The position numbers were made by a program, and so were the translations under genes. A model generated the notes under the pieces. That model saw only the letters and a list, made by a program, of their open reading frames with translations, had not been told where the DNA came from and searched no databases. 64,000 nt of DNA from Rodentolepis nana (Eukaryota; Platyhelminthes; Cestoda; Cyclophyllidea; Hymenolepididae): contig UZAE01012014.1 of NCBI GenBank assembly GCA_900617975.1, positions 33,796 to 97,795 of the forward strand. Reading direction: 5' to 3'. Positions 1 to 10,700 of this stretch are shown in pieces. Within the stretch, counting starts at the first letter, position 1; each line of letters starts with the position of its first letter.

Positions 1-106
1 AGGATTTTTAAATGATATTCAAAATATTTACATACACCGATTTAAGTTTTGTAAATGCAAATTATGCACATTATTGACATTGACTTTCTTAACCGAAAAA
101 GCCTGA

Positions 107-123
107 CTAAACTTTTAACCCAG
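107..123 (+). promoter_or_regulatory. Candidate (trans-)splice acceptor before BRK1
   Basis: A pyrimidine-rich run ending in CAG (AG at 122-123) stands 9 nt upstream of the chosen ATG. It could be a spliced-leader addition site or the 3' end of a 5'UTR intron whose donor lies outside the window. Seen in sequence; role inferred. Confidence 0.35.
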
Positions 124-132
124 TTGGTTACG

Positions 133-396
133 ATGGATGCTTCGGATTATAACAGTGAAATCTCCGAAGACTGGACAAACCGAGAAAATAGCGAAACAAT
201 ATGCACCAGCTTAAAAACTGTTGTCGAGTTTCTCAATCGGTTCCATTCCTCCTGTCGCTTAAGATTAGCTGAAATGGATAATCGACTCAAAATCCTCGAA
301 CGCAAAATTGAGCGACTTGATGCGCACACTTCCTACAATGTTGGTTTGCAAGACAAAATGCAAGCAAACATCCCTGTTGCTGAATTGAACGAGTAA
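133..396 (+). CDS. BRK1: BRK1 (HSPC300), WAVE regulatory complex subunit
   Basis: Single-exon reading frame of 87 aa. It matches the small BRICK1/HSPC300 family (about 75 aa in vertebrates), the coiled-coil subunit of the WAVE/SCAR complex that controls Arp2/3-driven actin branching in the cytoplasm. What I see: the family signature EDWTNRE near the N-terminus, then SLKTVVEFLNRF, SCRLRLAEMD and LERKIERLDA, one long amphipathic helix; the C-terminal ~20 residues extend beyond the vertebrate protein. An in-frame ATG at 55 would add 26 residues with no family match. I chose the ATG at 133 because the conserved part starts just after it and a polypyrimidine-AG acceptor lies 9 nt before it. The gene converges on MRPL10, with 263 bp between stop codons. 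Identity rests on pattern recognition; the helix match is strong. Confidence 0.93.
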   Translation: MDASDYNSEISEDWTNRENSETICTSLKTVVEFLNRFHSSCRLRLAEMDNRLKILERKIERLDAHTSYNVGLQDKMQANIPVAELNE

Positions 397-659
397 TGAA
401 AAATATTAAGTCTTCCGAACCAAATGTTATTGCTGATTCTGTATGATTTCTTCGTTGCTTTTCTTTGTATTTATATAGCATTTAAAATGAATCTCTACCA
501 AACTACCTCTGGTTCACTTTCAATCTTTAAGGTTATTTTCGTTGATTTCTCTTGAATTAAGGTACTATATAACTTCCCCAATGGTAGAAAATACAGAACA
601 TACAAATCATTCTGGGTTATTCATCATCTACTTCTTATGTACAAGAGGGATCAAGGTCT

Positions 660-3017
660 TCACTTTTCCTTATCAGAGTCAGAATCGCTCTCAGAAGAAT
701 CTGAATCACTACTTGAAGACGAGTCATCAACCTGGTCACTCGATGCACTTTGGGCGTCACTACTGCTATCCGTAGATTTGGAATGGTATTGTAGAAGGTT
801 GGCCAATTCTCCACCATGATGATTGAGAAGCCGAGCGGTTTCCGTGGTGGGTTGTTGAAGTGTGGCCAATAGCTCTGAGTGAAGTGCTGGCAATTCTCCG
901 AGACTGGCAAATTTCTTTACCTCATCTCGAGTCATTATGCGATGCTGAATGACTCCACCTATATAGGAAAGAGAAATGCATAATTGAATAGTCTTTTTCC
1001 TATCGCATAACGTTAATATCGTATGCCTTGAAATTGATGAATTGCTTTAATGGTGGGAATGCTGTATTTCCAACATGCTTCCTTTAATAATATTGACGAA
1101 CATAAGAATTACTGTAAACTTTGTCACTGACGGAATGAAATATTCGCGTTCGACTTATAATACATTTTAACCGGCAATACTGCATTTCTAGACAACCTAC
1201 TAGTCGGACTCCATCTAACGACTTAAACAATGTAGGTAGGTGATACAGGACATAATCCAATGTGTCTTAGTCGCATATTCCCCTTACTCTTAAATCGATA
1301 ATACTAGTGAGTCTTATAAACCACAGAAATAGATGTACAAGTATTGGCAACGTGAGGGATTCAAAATTTGCATTTTGTAGCAAAAAAACATGCAAAATAA
1401 TTAAGTTCAAATAATAATAGAAACACCCTGCATATAGTACGCTATAGGATCTAGTATATTTGTGAAATCTGCAGATTATCTTTCTCAGGAGGTCATTAAC
1501 ATCACAACTTCAAATGACAAATGCATAGGTGGCAGGAGATGGTTAGTTCTTGGTAAAAAAATGATTTACGCGAACGTGAAGGCATAGATGAATACTACCG
1601 CAGTGAAATTAAACAAAGCTTCAGATTTAGCAAGATATGTTAAAAACAACCCAGAACAACTTCTCATAAGTTAGAATTGACCAGTTAAAAAGATAATAAC
1701 ACGAAAATTTATTAAGCAATAATTGAGAGAGAATGGGGAGAACCATCTTAAAGGAATGTACTCTCATTAAGACGACAAAGACAAATTACTCACAAAGATT
1801 TGAAAAATGAAGACAGAGGACAATACACATTTTACCAGTTATGAAAATCAGACAAATAAAGCGACGATTAATGCTTCCATTTTTTCAGGTAAACTGACAA
1901 GACCTGTAGCTGCATATAACAAGTCAACGACCTACGACTGTATCGGGTTCAATAAAACTACAAAAAATTAATACTTCCAAAGCGCCCAAACTTTTGATTT
2001 AACATTTTTTCTCGAACACCTGATGATGTACTCAATATATATTCCAAGCACAAAGTTAACAGACTGAACTCACCGAGCAAAATGAAGAACCTAGTTTTAC
2101 TCGTAATGTTTAACGCTTTCTCACAAATTCGGGGATCGGCATCTCCAAAGAGGTAGAGATTTGGAATAGGCTGCTTGAGCACAGTATCTACAAATCGTTG
2201 CCACTTTGTACCCTTGGCAGCCTCTCTAGATGTTAACCACAAAAATAAAGCAAAACAGCAAATATTATAAAGCAAAAAATTGCATAAATGCAAACTCACT
2301 TCAATATTTCCATAGGAAACCCGCGGAATCTGAGACCATATTCAAAGAGTTTATTGATTACCGGCTGCTTCTCCCATTGATATGCATAAAGTTGGTGGAA
2401 TACGAGAACCATTCTACCCTCAGCTTTATCATAGAAGTCTGTCTTGGCCTTCCGAATCAAGAAGCTTCGGTATGGATTCTGTTCGTGCTATTTATGGGAA
2501 ATAAACGTGCAATTTTCTGAAGTATTACAATTCAATCTTATAAATCCTGTCTGCTCCCATTGAATGATTTTTTAGCTCTAAAAGAACTGGAATAGAATCA
2601 CATTTCACTCAAAATCCCTCAACTAAATAGCATTAACTCGAGTGCACCAAAGTTCACTTTCCACACCCTCGAGAAATGATATTCTGACAAAATAACACCC
2701 AACTCAATTAATTTCCATTATACAGACGATACCTGAAAATTGCCTCGGATAAAGTTGACTTAATATTAAAAAAACCTAATTGCCTAAACCTAATTTTATA
2801 AAAAGTAGCATACCCTTTTTTCAAATTCCTCGAGTATGGCTATATATCTTTCTTGCCTTGAAAGAGTCGGCTTACGGTAAATCGGTTTTGTAACCTCGCG
2901 AAAGAGTCTCTGATCCAATGTTCCTGGGGAAGGAATGTACCGGAATCTTCGAGGTTGTTTAAATGCAACAAATGACGCCACAGGAAGTTGACAATTACGT
3001 GAAATTAAAGTTATCAT
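660..3017 (-). CDS. MRPL10: Mitochondrial large ribosomal subunit protein L10 (uL10m)
   Basis: Four exons on the minus strand: 2814-3017, 2300-2487, 2074-2225, 660-958; sum 843 nt, 280 aa, all GT-AG, frame kept (introns 326, 74 and 1115 nt). The product is the mitochondrial uL10, base of the L7/L12 stalk of the mitoribosome. Support: an Arg/Lys-rich N-terminus suited to mitochondrial import, a middle block with YQWEKQPVINKLFEYGLRF, and the family-like FFILLGG followed by a C-terminal domain with SLGELPALHSELLATL. Length is close to the human protein (about 260 aa). Odd: the last ~40 residues are a Ser/Asp/Glu low-complexity tail ending DSDSDKEK, absent from the vertebrate protein. The start codon lies 6 nt after a TTTTAG acceptor-like site, and VPS45 ends 213 bp upstream on the same strand. 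Assignment is firm; exact donor choice of exon 1 is less so. Confidence 0.92.
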
Positions 3018-3023
3018 GGGGAT

Positions 3024-3035
3024 CTAAAATAGTGA
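3024..3035 (-). promoter_or_regulatory. Candidate trans-splice acceptor before MRPL10
   Basis: On the minus strand a short pyrimidine run ending in TTTTAG (AG at 3024-3025) stands 6 nt before the MRPL10 ATG and about 200 nt after the VPS45 stop. That is where a spliced-leader acceptor of a downstream cistron would sit. No donor with coding potential is seen upstream. Role inferred. Confidence 0.4.
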
Positions 3036-3230
3036 ATTCGATGATTTAAGCAAATATTCTTTTTCAGTAAATCAAACCAGTCGAAAAAAGCAAACGGGAT
3101 TCAGACAATTCAACGGACTTTATACATTACACAGACAACAAGTTAGTGATAGTAGTACAACTGTCAAATTTGAAATATGACGAGAAAGAGAAAAAGCAAA
3201 AGTTAATGAGATATCACAGTCAGTTTGTTT

Positions 3231-5066
3231 CTAACGAAGGAGGGTATATCGGGTATTTTTGCTCGTTGTTGACCCCTTATTCAAAATTCCAAACCCCAGA
3301 GAACTCGTCAGACGATTTGGTGCTGATCTAGCTCCTGGAACCGTCTCTACATCTTCAACTTGCAATTCGGAATGCGAAAAGGAACGCAGTTGATCAAGGA
3401 AGGACTCCGAGTTATGAACTGTAGTTCCTCCCAAAATTATACTCAATCCAATGTTAGAGGACATTAGCTTGTGTGCTGCTAAAGCTTCCTCATAAGTCAC
3501 TCCACCGAGAATATAAACAATAATCTGTTTCGCGGGATAGGAACTCGGAGATGAACCTTGCCCATGAATGAGTGTTGGAAAGGCTGATTCTGATAATTGT
3601 CCTTGAATAAGTTCTCGAATAAGCTCCGAGAGCAGAGGTTCATGTTGCGTATAGACATTCTCGACATTTTTGCGCACCTTGACGAGGCGTTTGGTGATAG
3701 AGGCGACTGCATTTGTCGCGTTGGAGACAGATGGATTGGAAAGGAGATCACCAGTGCTACCAACACGCTGCTGACTGCTTGGATGATCGCTGAGATGCCC
3801 GATAACACGAACATCATCCCTTGGTATGCCACGTTCAGCGAGGGCAGTTGACAATATTGAGATCTCCTTGTGGTTAAATTCATAACGAAGAGCATAGAGA
3901 AGAACCAAACGCAGAGCGTCACAATTTTTGATCCGAGGGTCAGATACCAGAGAACGGACGCGCGAGAAATTTGAGGAATGGTTATTTTGGCAAGCTAACT
4001 CCTGTTCAACTTCACTAATTTCCAATAAGGAGCGCTCCTTAACAATTCGCGAGAGTTCTGACACTATGGTGACATGCATTTCAACTGTCCCTGAAGCTTT
4101 TCGAAATGCTGGATAATTTTCTAGCAGACACTTTAAATCAGAAATTGATTTCGCATTCTCCGCCTCAACTTTTTTGGTTACTTTCTGAAAATTATCGACA
4201 AGGTCTTTAATTGCTTGTCCAATTTCACCAAAATTAAGATATTGATTCTTCTTAAAAAAATCGTCAAATTCTCGAGATAGTGTCAATTCAGATGCCTTAT
4301 CAGGCGTTTTAGATGAAGAAGGAAGAATAACGCGATTATTTTTAATTCCAATAAGTTCATGAATCATTGCTTCATAAGTCCATTGGGTCAGCAGAGGAGT
4401 GATTTGATCTTGGCGTCGGTCTAGAACGAGTAAAACAGGAAGACGGTCTGGTTTTCGAAAGTCAAATAGATCAGTTTCACGAGAACAAAACGATCGAATG
4501 GATTCGGCGAGAGCACGACAAGGTTCAGAAGATTGTTGATAGCGAATCTGAGGAAACCACTGAAGTGTGAGAAGCAGAGCCGTAATGGCATCTGTGGAAC
4601 GCGAAAGGACCTCAGGAACGACATCAAGACCAGGAACAAAAGAGATAGGTCTTCCGATGGCAAAAAGTTGAGGAGATAGAGCAAGAAAATCGGCAAAATA
4701 CTCTTGTACCTCAACAACGACTTCCTGGACATCTGCCTCTGCGAGTTGTTTCAACGATTGCTTTGATAAAGCATGGCTGAAGAATAAGTAGTAGGAAGCG
4801 TATTTTGGGGACTTGAGCTCTTGCGATATTAGCGTGACATTGTCACTTGTAGGGCGAACAAAGAAAACTCCTGTGAGGTGGTTGAGTGGTTCACGAGCAG
4901 CCCTAATGCGCTCAACTAGAAAAATATCCTTCTCCATTATCTCAGAAAATGCCATTACAACACTAACAATTGCTAATGTTTCTTCATCAACAATAAGAAC
5001 CTTTATTCCTGGAGGAATAGCAAACATTTTTGAAAAGTAAACGCGTGTTGATTCGTAAATATCCAT
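3231..5066 (-). CDS. VPS45: VPS45, Sec1/Munc18-family vesicle fusion protein
   Basis: One uninterrupted frame of 611 aa. VPS45 is the SM protein that binds syntaxin-16/Tlg2-type SNAREs and guides fusion at the trans-Golgi/early endosome. It aligns by eye over the whole family length: YFSKMF near the N-terminus, KVLIVDEETLAIVSVV, VFFVRPTSDNVTLISQEL, EADVQEVVVEVQEYFADF, PVLLVLDRRQDQITPLLTQW with YEAMIHELIGIKNNR, YLNFGEIGQAIKDL, EVEQELACQNNHSS, ENVYTQHEPLL, and the terminal IVYILGGVTYEEA and LGGTTVHNSESFL. Vertebrate VPS45 is about 570 aa; this one carries an extra ~40 residue C-terminal tail. A Met 15 codons upstream exists, but the start used here aligns with the family N-terminus. No intron, unlike its neighbours. 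It is followed at short distance by MRPL10 on the same strand. Confidence 0.97.
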   Translation of the reverse strand: MDIYESTRVYFSKMFAIPPGIKVLIVDEETLAIVSVVMAFSEIMEKDIFLVERIRAAREPLNHLTGVFFVRPTSDNVTLISQELKSPKYASYYLFFSHALSKQSLKQLAEADVQEVVVEVQEYFADFLALSPQLFAIGRPISFVPGLDVVPEVLSRSTDAITALLLTLQWFPQIRYQQSSEPCRALAESIRSFCSRETDLFDFRKPDRLPVLLVLDRRQDQITPLLTQWTYEAMIHELIGIKNNRVILPSSSKTPDKASELTLSREFDDFFKKNQYLNFGEIGQAIKDLVDNFQKVTKKVEAENAKSISDLKCLLENYPAFRKASGTVEMHVTIVSELSRIVKERSLLEISEVEQELACQNNHSSNFSRVRSLVSDPRIKNCDALRLVLLYALRYEFNHKEISILSTALAERGIPRDDVRVIGHLSDHPSSQQRVGSTGDLLSNPSVSNATNAVASITKRLVKVRKNVENVYTQHEPLLSELIRELIQGQLSESAFPTLIHGQGSSPSSYPAKQIIVYILGGVTYEEALAAHKLMSSNIGLSIILGGTTVHNSESFLDQLRSFSHSELQVEDVETVPGARSAPNRLTSSLGFGILNKGSTTSKNTRYTLLR

Positions 5067-5758
5067 TGTTTTAGCTTCAATTCGCAGTATAAATACCAAA
5101 ATATCTAGCACGAAATCCTACGTTACTCCAAAATCTTCATGTCAGGCGCAATCTTTGTAACTTTTTCAAACACAAAAATGCCATTCAGCTCATTTATTTG
5201 CAAGTAATATATCAATTATTAGTTTTCTTTGTTAAAACCTTCACATTTTTAATAAAAATAGATTCATCAATGCTAGTTTTATAGTATATTAGAGGCAATT
5301 TATACTCAGTAAAATTAGTTTGATAATACATTTTCATCCTACAAGAAATGATTGACTAGCGTTGTGGCCCAAAAGATTCAATTCCATGGGGTCCCATTTT
5401 ACTTAATTTGATGTGATATTAATTGACTTAGTTGTCCTGACCACATCTTTTGTTCTTGTTGGTCCACTCGATTAGCGTTATCGTTATTCGACTGTATTTT
5501 AAATAGAATTCCTTCACCATTTCCCAAATTGAGTTGCACAAACTGAAAAACTACAGTTTGTTTGGGGAAAACATTTCTTTTTCTTCAGTTACAGACTGAA
5601 AGTATGCTTTAAGTGAATAACATTTCTTCTGTAACTAGTCTTCTAAAATGCTTTAGCATATCCACATTTAATTTTATTGCCATTTCCATTACCTGCTTAT
5701 TTTTTTTTTTGATTAAAGGACCTGAAAATTTCGTTCATTTGAAAGAATTTAAATCACG
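5067..5758. other. Intergenic, VPS45 5' side to candidate ORF
   Basis: About 690 bp of AT-rich DNA with no supported exon. It presumably contains the VPS45 promoter. A T-rich run ending in AG at 5717-5718 (a good acceptor) lies about 40 nt before the candidate gene at 5759. Confidence 0.5.
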
Positions 5759-6237
5759 ATGTGTATTAATTGTGAACAAAACTCACAAACTATACATTAT
5801 CCTGTCTGCCTCTTTGCAACAATGTATTTGTCATCATATGAAGAAGCTAAGAAACCGATCTTTGAGATTGAGTATGTTGACTTCGTTGAAAAATTGAAAA
5901 CTGATCCAGAATTTCGAAAGAGGGTATATAAGTCTAAAAAGAAAAACAGCTGCCCTTTCCATCCAAGCGGAGACGAAAGAGAGTGCCAAGTAGGACACTC
6001 GGGGACACAGCTCTAAGAAATCGTTTTCTCTCAATTGTTGGACATGCAAATCCCATCACAATGGAAGCTCAACTTCCTTTATCGATTCATGGACAATTAT
6101 TTCCCATTTTTCAACTACCTTTACATGCATTTAATGAGAGTAAATCACCCATCTCCCCGGCTCTACAAAGAGCTCCAATCAATACTTCTTCTTCAGCGTC
6201 TTTTACAGAAGACACTCATAATAACCAAGACAGCTAA
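5759..6237 (+). CDS. Unrecognised small protein, two-exon model with a 26-nt intron
   Basis: I do not recognise this protein. A frame opens at ATG 5759 (start MCINCEQ), runs through a charged helix-like stretch (YVDFVEKLKTDPEFRKR), and can be joined at 5923/5950 to a second frame (starting LPFPSKRRRKR) that continues to a TAA at 6235. The junction is GT-AG and both sides are phase 0, giving 150 aa: 55 codons, then 95. Without the junction the first frame ends at 6016 (85 aa), and the second is an isolated ORF beginning at 5983. The second part is basic at its start, then rich in Pro, Leu and Ser. A T-rich acceptor at 5718 supports a transcript start or upstream exon here. The 26-nt intron would be extremely short, so both the model and the gene itself are uncertain. 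Confidence 0.3.
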
Positions 6238-7702
6238 TATTACTTTTCTTTCTTGTTTATTCAACCTGAATAGTATTTCAATAATGACTTGGTCATACTT
6301 TTTATCGCTTTCTCTGAACTTTCTGTTCGTTTGAAAGGACTCGTATGTTCAAAGGCACAAACTTTTTTCGCCCAAAAATGTATTGGATTCTTCTGAGACC
6401 CGTCATTTTAGGTCAGTCAATACGTAAAAGCCGTTATTTTTTAGTAGAAGTTTTGTTTTCATATACTTTATTGCTTCACAGAATTCTGGAAAGTTTCGAA
6501 ATAGTAAGAAAATTTATTTCTAGAAGGACTGTAACGACGGAAAGCTAAGGTGAATTATGAGTTCATTAGGTGGCGAAATAAACCAGAATTCTCGCAGCAT
6601 GATCTGACTAACTGTAGTAAAGCGTGGTCTTTCTGATGGTCAGAAAATTCACTCAACTTGTTCGATTATTGTGGCCCATGATATTGTGATTTGGGAAGCT
6701 TGCAATTCCTAGAATATTAGTTATGCGTATTCTACATAGATATTTAACTATAACAGTAAATGCCTGATAACATTATTAGTAGATCGGATCAAGTAAAGCT
6801 TTAAATGACAGTGAGGTGGAATTAGAATTCCGTATAAGTGATATGGATTGCTACAGATCCGTATCCACTCGATAAATCGACTGTCCGCTTGAAAGTGCAG
6901 TAACTTAACTTTTTAAGAGATGGATTATTAATCTACAATCAATCCATTTTTATTAACTATTGGTACTGTGAGGGCTCAAAGTCTTCAGCCCATTTCCACC
7001 AAAGTTCCAGCACTTTGTTCCAATACATAATCAATAACAGATCCAACTTCACGACATACCACTGAAGTGGGTGTAACACTTATAAATCTTGACTAAACCT
7101 CAGCTAAGTCACCACAAGAGTATTGAGAAAATAAAAGGATATAGTGTTCATTTCAGGTTATGAGTTACTGCTTTTGTTTTCTTTTTAACTATTCTATTGA
7201 GCCTGATTGATTTCGCCGAACCATTGCGTAATTGAACGACCTCAAGCCTCTTTAATACCAGCCACAAAATTAAACCTTCGTCACCATTCTTAGGATGAGT
7301 TGCCATTAATCTCCTAAAACACCACGTCATTTCATAGGAAGGTTGTTCCGAACTAATACATGCATTAGCTGAAAGAAGCAAGTGATTCAAAGCATTTTCT
7401 TGTTTGTCAATTTATATCTTAAAGTTCACCCGCTAATCACTTAAAACCTTTGATTAAACACAAACAAATTAAATTTAAATATATATTTACTGGGATATCT
7501 AAAACTCTTTTAATCTACAACGCATACGTCAAGGAATAAAATTAAGCATAGAGAGGCCTTAAAACACGCAATTGGGGGAGGGGGAGGGGGGGGGGTGGTA
7601 AAATAAGAAAGTAAGCTTTTGCCCAGGCAATTAGAGTCGTTTGAAAGCTTTAACTGAGTGATTCTTCACTCGAGGTCGAATTATGAAAAAAGGTTACGAA
7701 GA
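6238..7702. other. Intergenic, no supported feature
   Basis: About 1.46 kb between the candidate ORF and the 3' end of BRCA1. Only short AT-rich ORFs without family resemblance, and a G-rich run (7573-7598) with blocks of 5, 5 and 10 G. Confidence 0.5.
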
Positions 7703-10700
7703 TTAGTATTTAGCATAAATTGTATAGGCGTTCGATAGAGGTAATCGAGAATAAGACGCGGCACAGTTCAACAGCCAGCTGACTCCAATAACCGGGATTT
7801 TGTATTTCTCGAACAAGACTGAAACAATGGAGAATAATGAGATAGCATAAATCTAAATAACAAATAATATACAATTCTCTAACAATAAAGTGTTTTATCG
7901 ATGGCCGATTAAGGGCCGATATAAATAGAAAATATATCAAATAAATCAAAATGAGAACACGCTCCTTGATAAATGAAAGGCGATAAGAACTAAACCAAAC
8001 TTGCCAAATGTACGGTCTGCTTTCGATTGGAAGTCAACCTAACCAATCGAGCTTTGACTTCCCCTTTAAATCCAGAGTGATCCACTTCCTGTGCTCTAAT
8101 GCGAGCGAACTCCCAAGCCAATTTATGAAAGCGTTTACTTACGAACCTTGTGAGTAGTGGCATAATGGAGCCTATCTGGCGATGAGATCATCGAATTCTG
8201 CCACCATTTACATTACCCAGACTCAACCAATGCAATTATTTTCTTCTCGATGAACGTGCGTTGATGGCAATCGAACACGTAACCATTGACATGGCAGACG
8301 AGGAGGGTAAGCATGAGCCACGACCACACAGTAAACTCCTCATATGAGTCAATCAACAAACCCTCTAGTGTTAACGCTGTTCAAGTGGCTGTCTTCAAAA
8401 CAAAGATTAGCAATAACAAAGCTCGGTTTTTGTGATAGGTACTATTATTAACTAAGGAAAATTGATTTTGAAAATAACGAATTTACCCAATGGTCATTAA
8501 AATCTACACATGCAAATAGATAGATGATAGGTTATGGAATTAGAGAGTTACTAACTCTGTCTACCTCTAGAACTAAACAGAATTATTGGTTAGAACCCAT
8601 TATAGAAAGGCTTCATTTCCAAGCGCATATTCAACTGAGCGTCAAATTCAAACGCTCATACTAGAAATTTATTTGGTATATTAAACCCATAGAAAAACTA
8701 GACAGACCCATTTGTACTCTCGGAAAATAGGGAAAACTTGCATCCACTTTTCAAATGGTGTCGTTTATGGTGGTCAATATGAAAAAGTCGACGACTTTGA
8801 CTTACCAACACACTCAGATATATTAAATCCTTTAACCCTCGGTTGAGTTATAATCAAACACTTCTTTATCCCATTCATTTGAGTTATGGAATCCTCAATC
8901 GCTCCATTGGAACCAAGTACAGCCTCTCTCGTCGCTCGTATCACATCGGCGTTGACAAGGCAGATGTCCTTGACAAATGTTCCTCCACCAGCAATCACAA
9001 TGGCCTCGAAATCATTGATAGACAGTGGATTAATGCTTTTGAAGGGACAAATTACGAGGTCAACAAAGGGTCGGCAATCACGAAGGTGGCTAGACGATGC
9101 CTGCACGTTGATCGCGTTAGAAGAGAAGGGAATGGTGGTGTTTAAATAGGGGAGACGAAGACGACCTTTACGTGGACCTTCGTGAAGTGTTTCACATTGA
9201 TAATCACCACGGATTTCATATGACTCCTAGTAAACATACTATTAGTTCCAATAACTCAATATAAAAGAGAATTTGATAAACCACACTTAAAGATTTTAAG
9301 AATGCATGAATGTTAATGGACATAGCTGCAAGTTGTTGACACATTTGCCTCAAATGTTCACGTTAATACGATCCTAATTGCAGCATCTATTTCTAACACT
9401 TTATTGCATTTAGGCAGTATGAGCCAAATAATAATGAGGCAGGCAACAGATCCACTTTGTCGGAGATTGACGAATACCACAAGTACTCAAATTGGCAGAA
9501 GTTCGGCATAATATGAATAAGCGCAACTTCCCTCAATTGGTTAATTTTGGAAAATTGATGTATAGAGAAGGGATAGGAGTGAAGTAAACATTGATTAACA
9601 ACATTCCCGTATATGAGTCAACTACTTGGTTTTTGTAACTGAAAGGATATAAGCCTACTACCGAGGAATCTTTGAAATAAAATGAAAGGCCTATAATTAC
9701 CAGCCAATGAATGGCGGCAACCGTACCTTGAATGAAATTTTGGGAACTATAAAAGATACAGAGTAAATTACGCCTGGTGTAATTGGGGAAAAAGACTCCC
9801 GACAAAATGAAGAAAAAATAATCGCAACAGATTATTGCTTCCCATCAAAACTTACCTCAGGAAGGATTTTATTTTCCAGCAGACAATCCCTAATCCAGAA
9901 CGGATTAACCAACCACGTTCCATAGAGAACAGCCATAAAATATTTGAGAGTTCTTGTTGCTACCCGAGGATTCTTTTCCGATGTCGTGATCACTACATGA
10001 GTCGTATGAGACGGATCAAATGTTGGTGTCTCCTTGGCATTAAACGTTGCACAGAACCGACGGACTGCATTCTGTTAAAAGAATGGAAAAATGAAGTCAA
10101 GGATCTGGCAAGCTAAAGCCCACCATTTTAGACCATTTCCAAGCCCATTATGTAAACCGTTCACAACACTCGACTTAAGCGGAGGGAAAATACGCTGAGA
10201 TAAGTCTTATGAGAAACACACATTCCAGTATCTCGCCTGCAAACTTGAATTAATAAGCTATTTGGCAATCCCATTGACTGGGACATTCAAATAAGATAAC
10301 AAATGTAAACTTCAATTAAGATGTCTCAAGGTCAATACCATTCACATTATATAAAACGTCCACAACTGCATTAGTTATAAAAGTAAGAAGTTGAAAAATA
10401 GCAAGATGGACTGTTATAAGAGGAACTCAAATTAATTAAAATTGGTTTTCCAGGGATTACAAAGGGAAGCCTTTGCTAATTGAGAAACTTGTATTTCTCC
10501 CCCCCCCCGGCCACAGTTTAACCAATATTTACCAGTGTGCTTGGCCATTCTAGTTTTTATTGGATGCATCTCAGTCAAGTGACCTAATGCCTATCACCTC
10601 TACACAGCCGGGTTATAAGCAAATATTGAAAACGTACAGCCTGTTCGGCAGTTAGATTGGAGCCAGTTATATAGATAGTGGGTTGTGGTGATTCCTCATC

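Noticed and set aside
3497..4732. ORFs of 60-140 codons overlapping VPS45 in other frames and on the opposite strand
   Set aside because: They are shadows of the VPS45 frame, with no family resemblance and no independent start context.
5613..5897. 94-codon ORF in frame with FVHLKEFKSRCVLIVNK
   Set aside because: It overlaps the better candidate at 5759 in another frame and begins in a T-rich acceptor-like tract; I see no domain in it.
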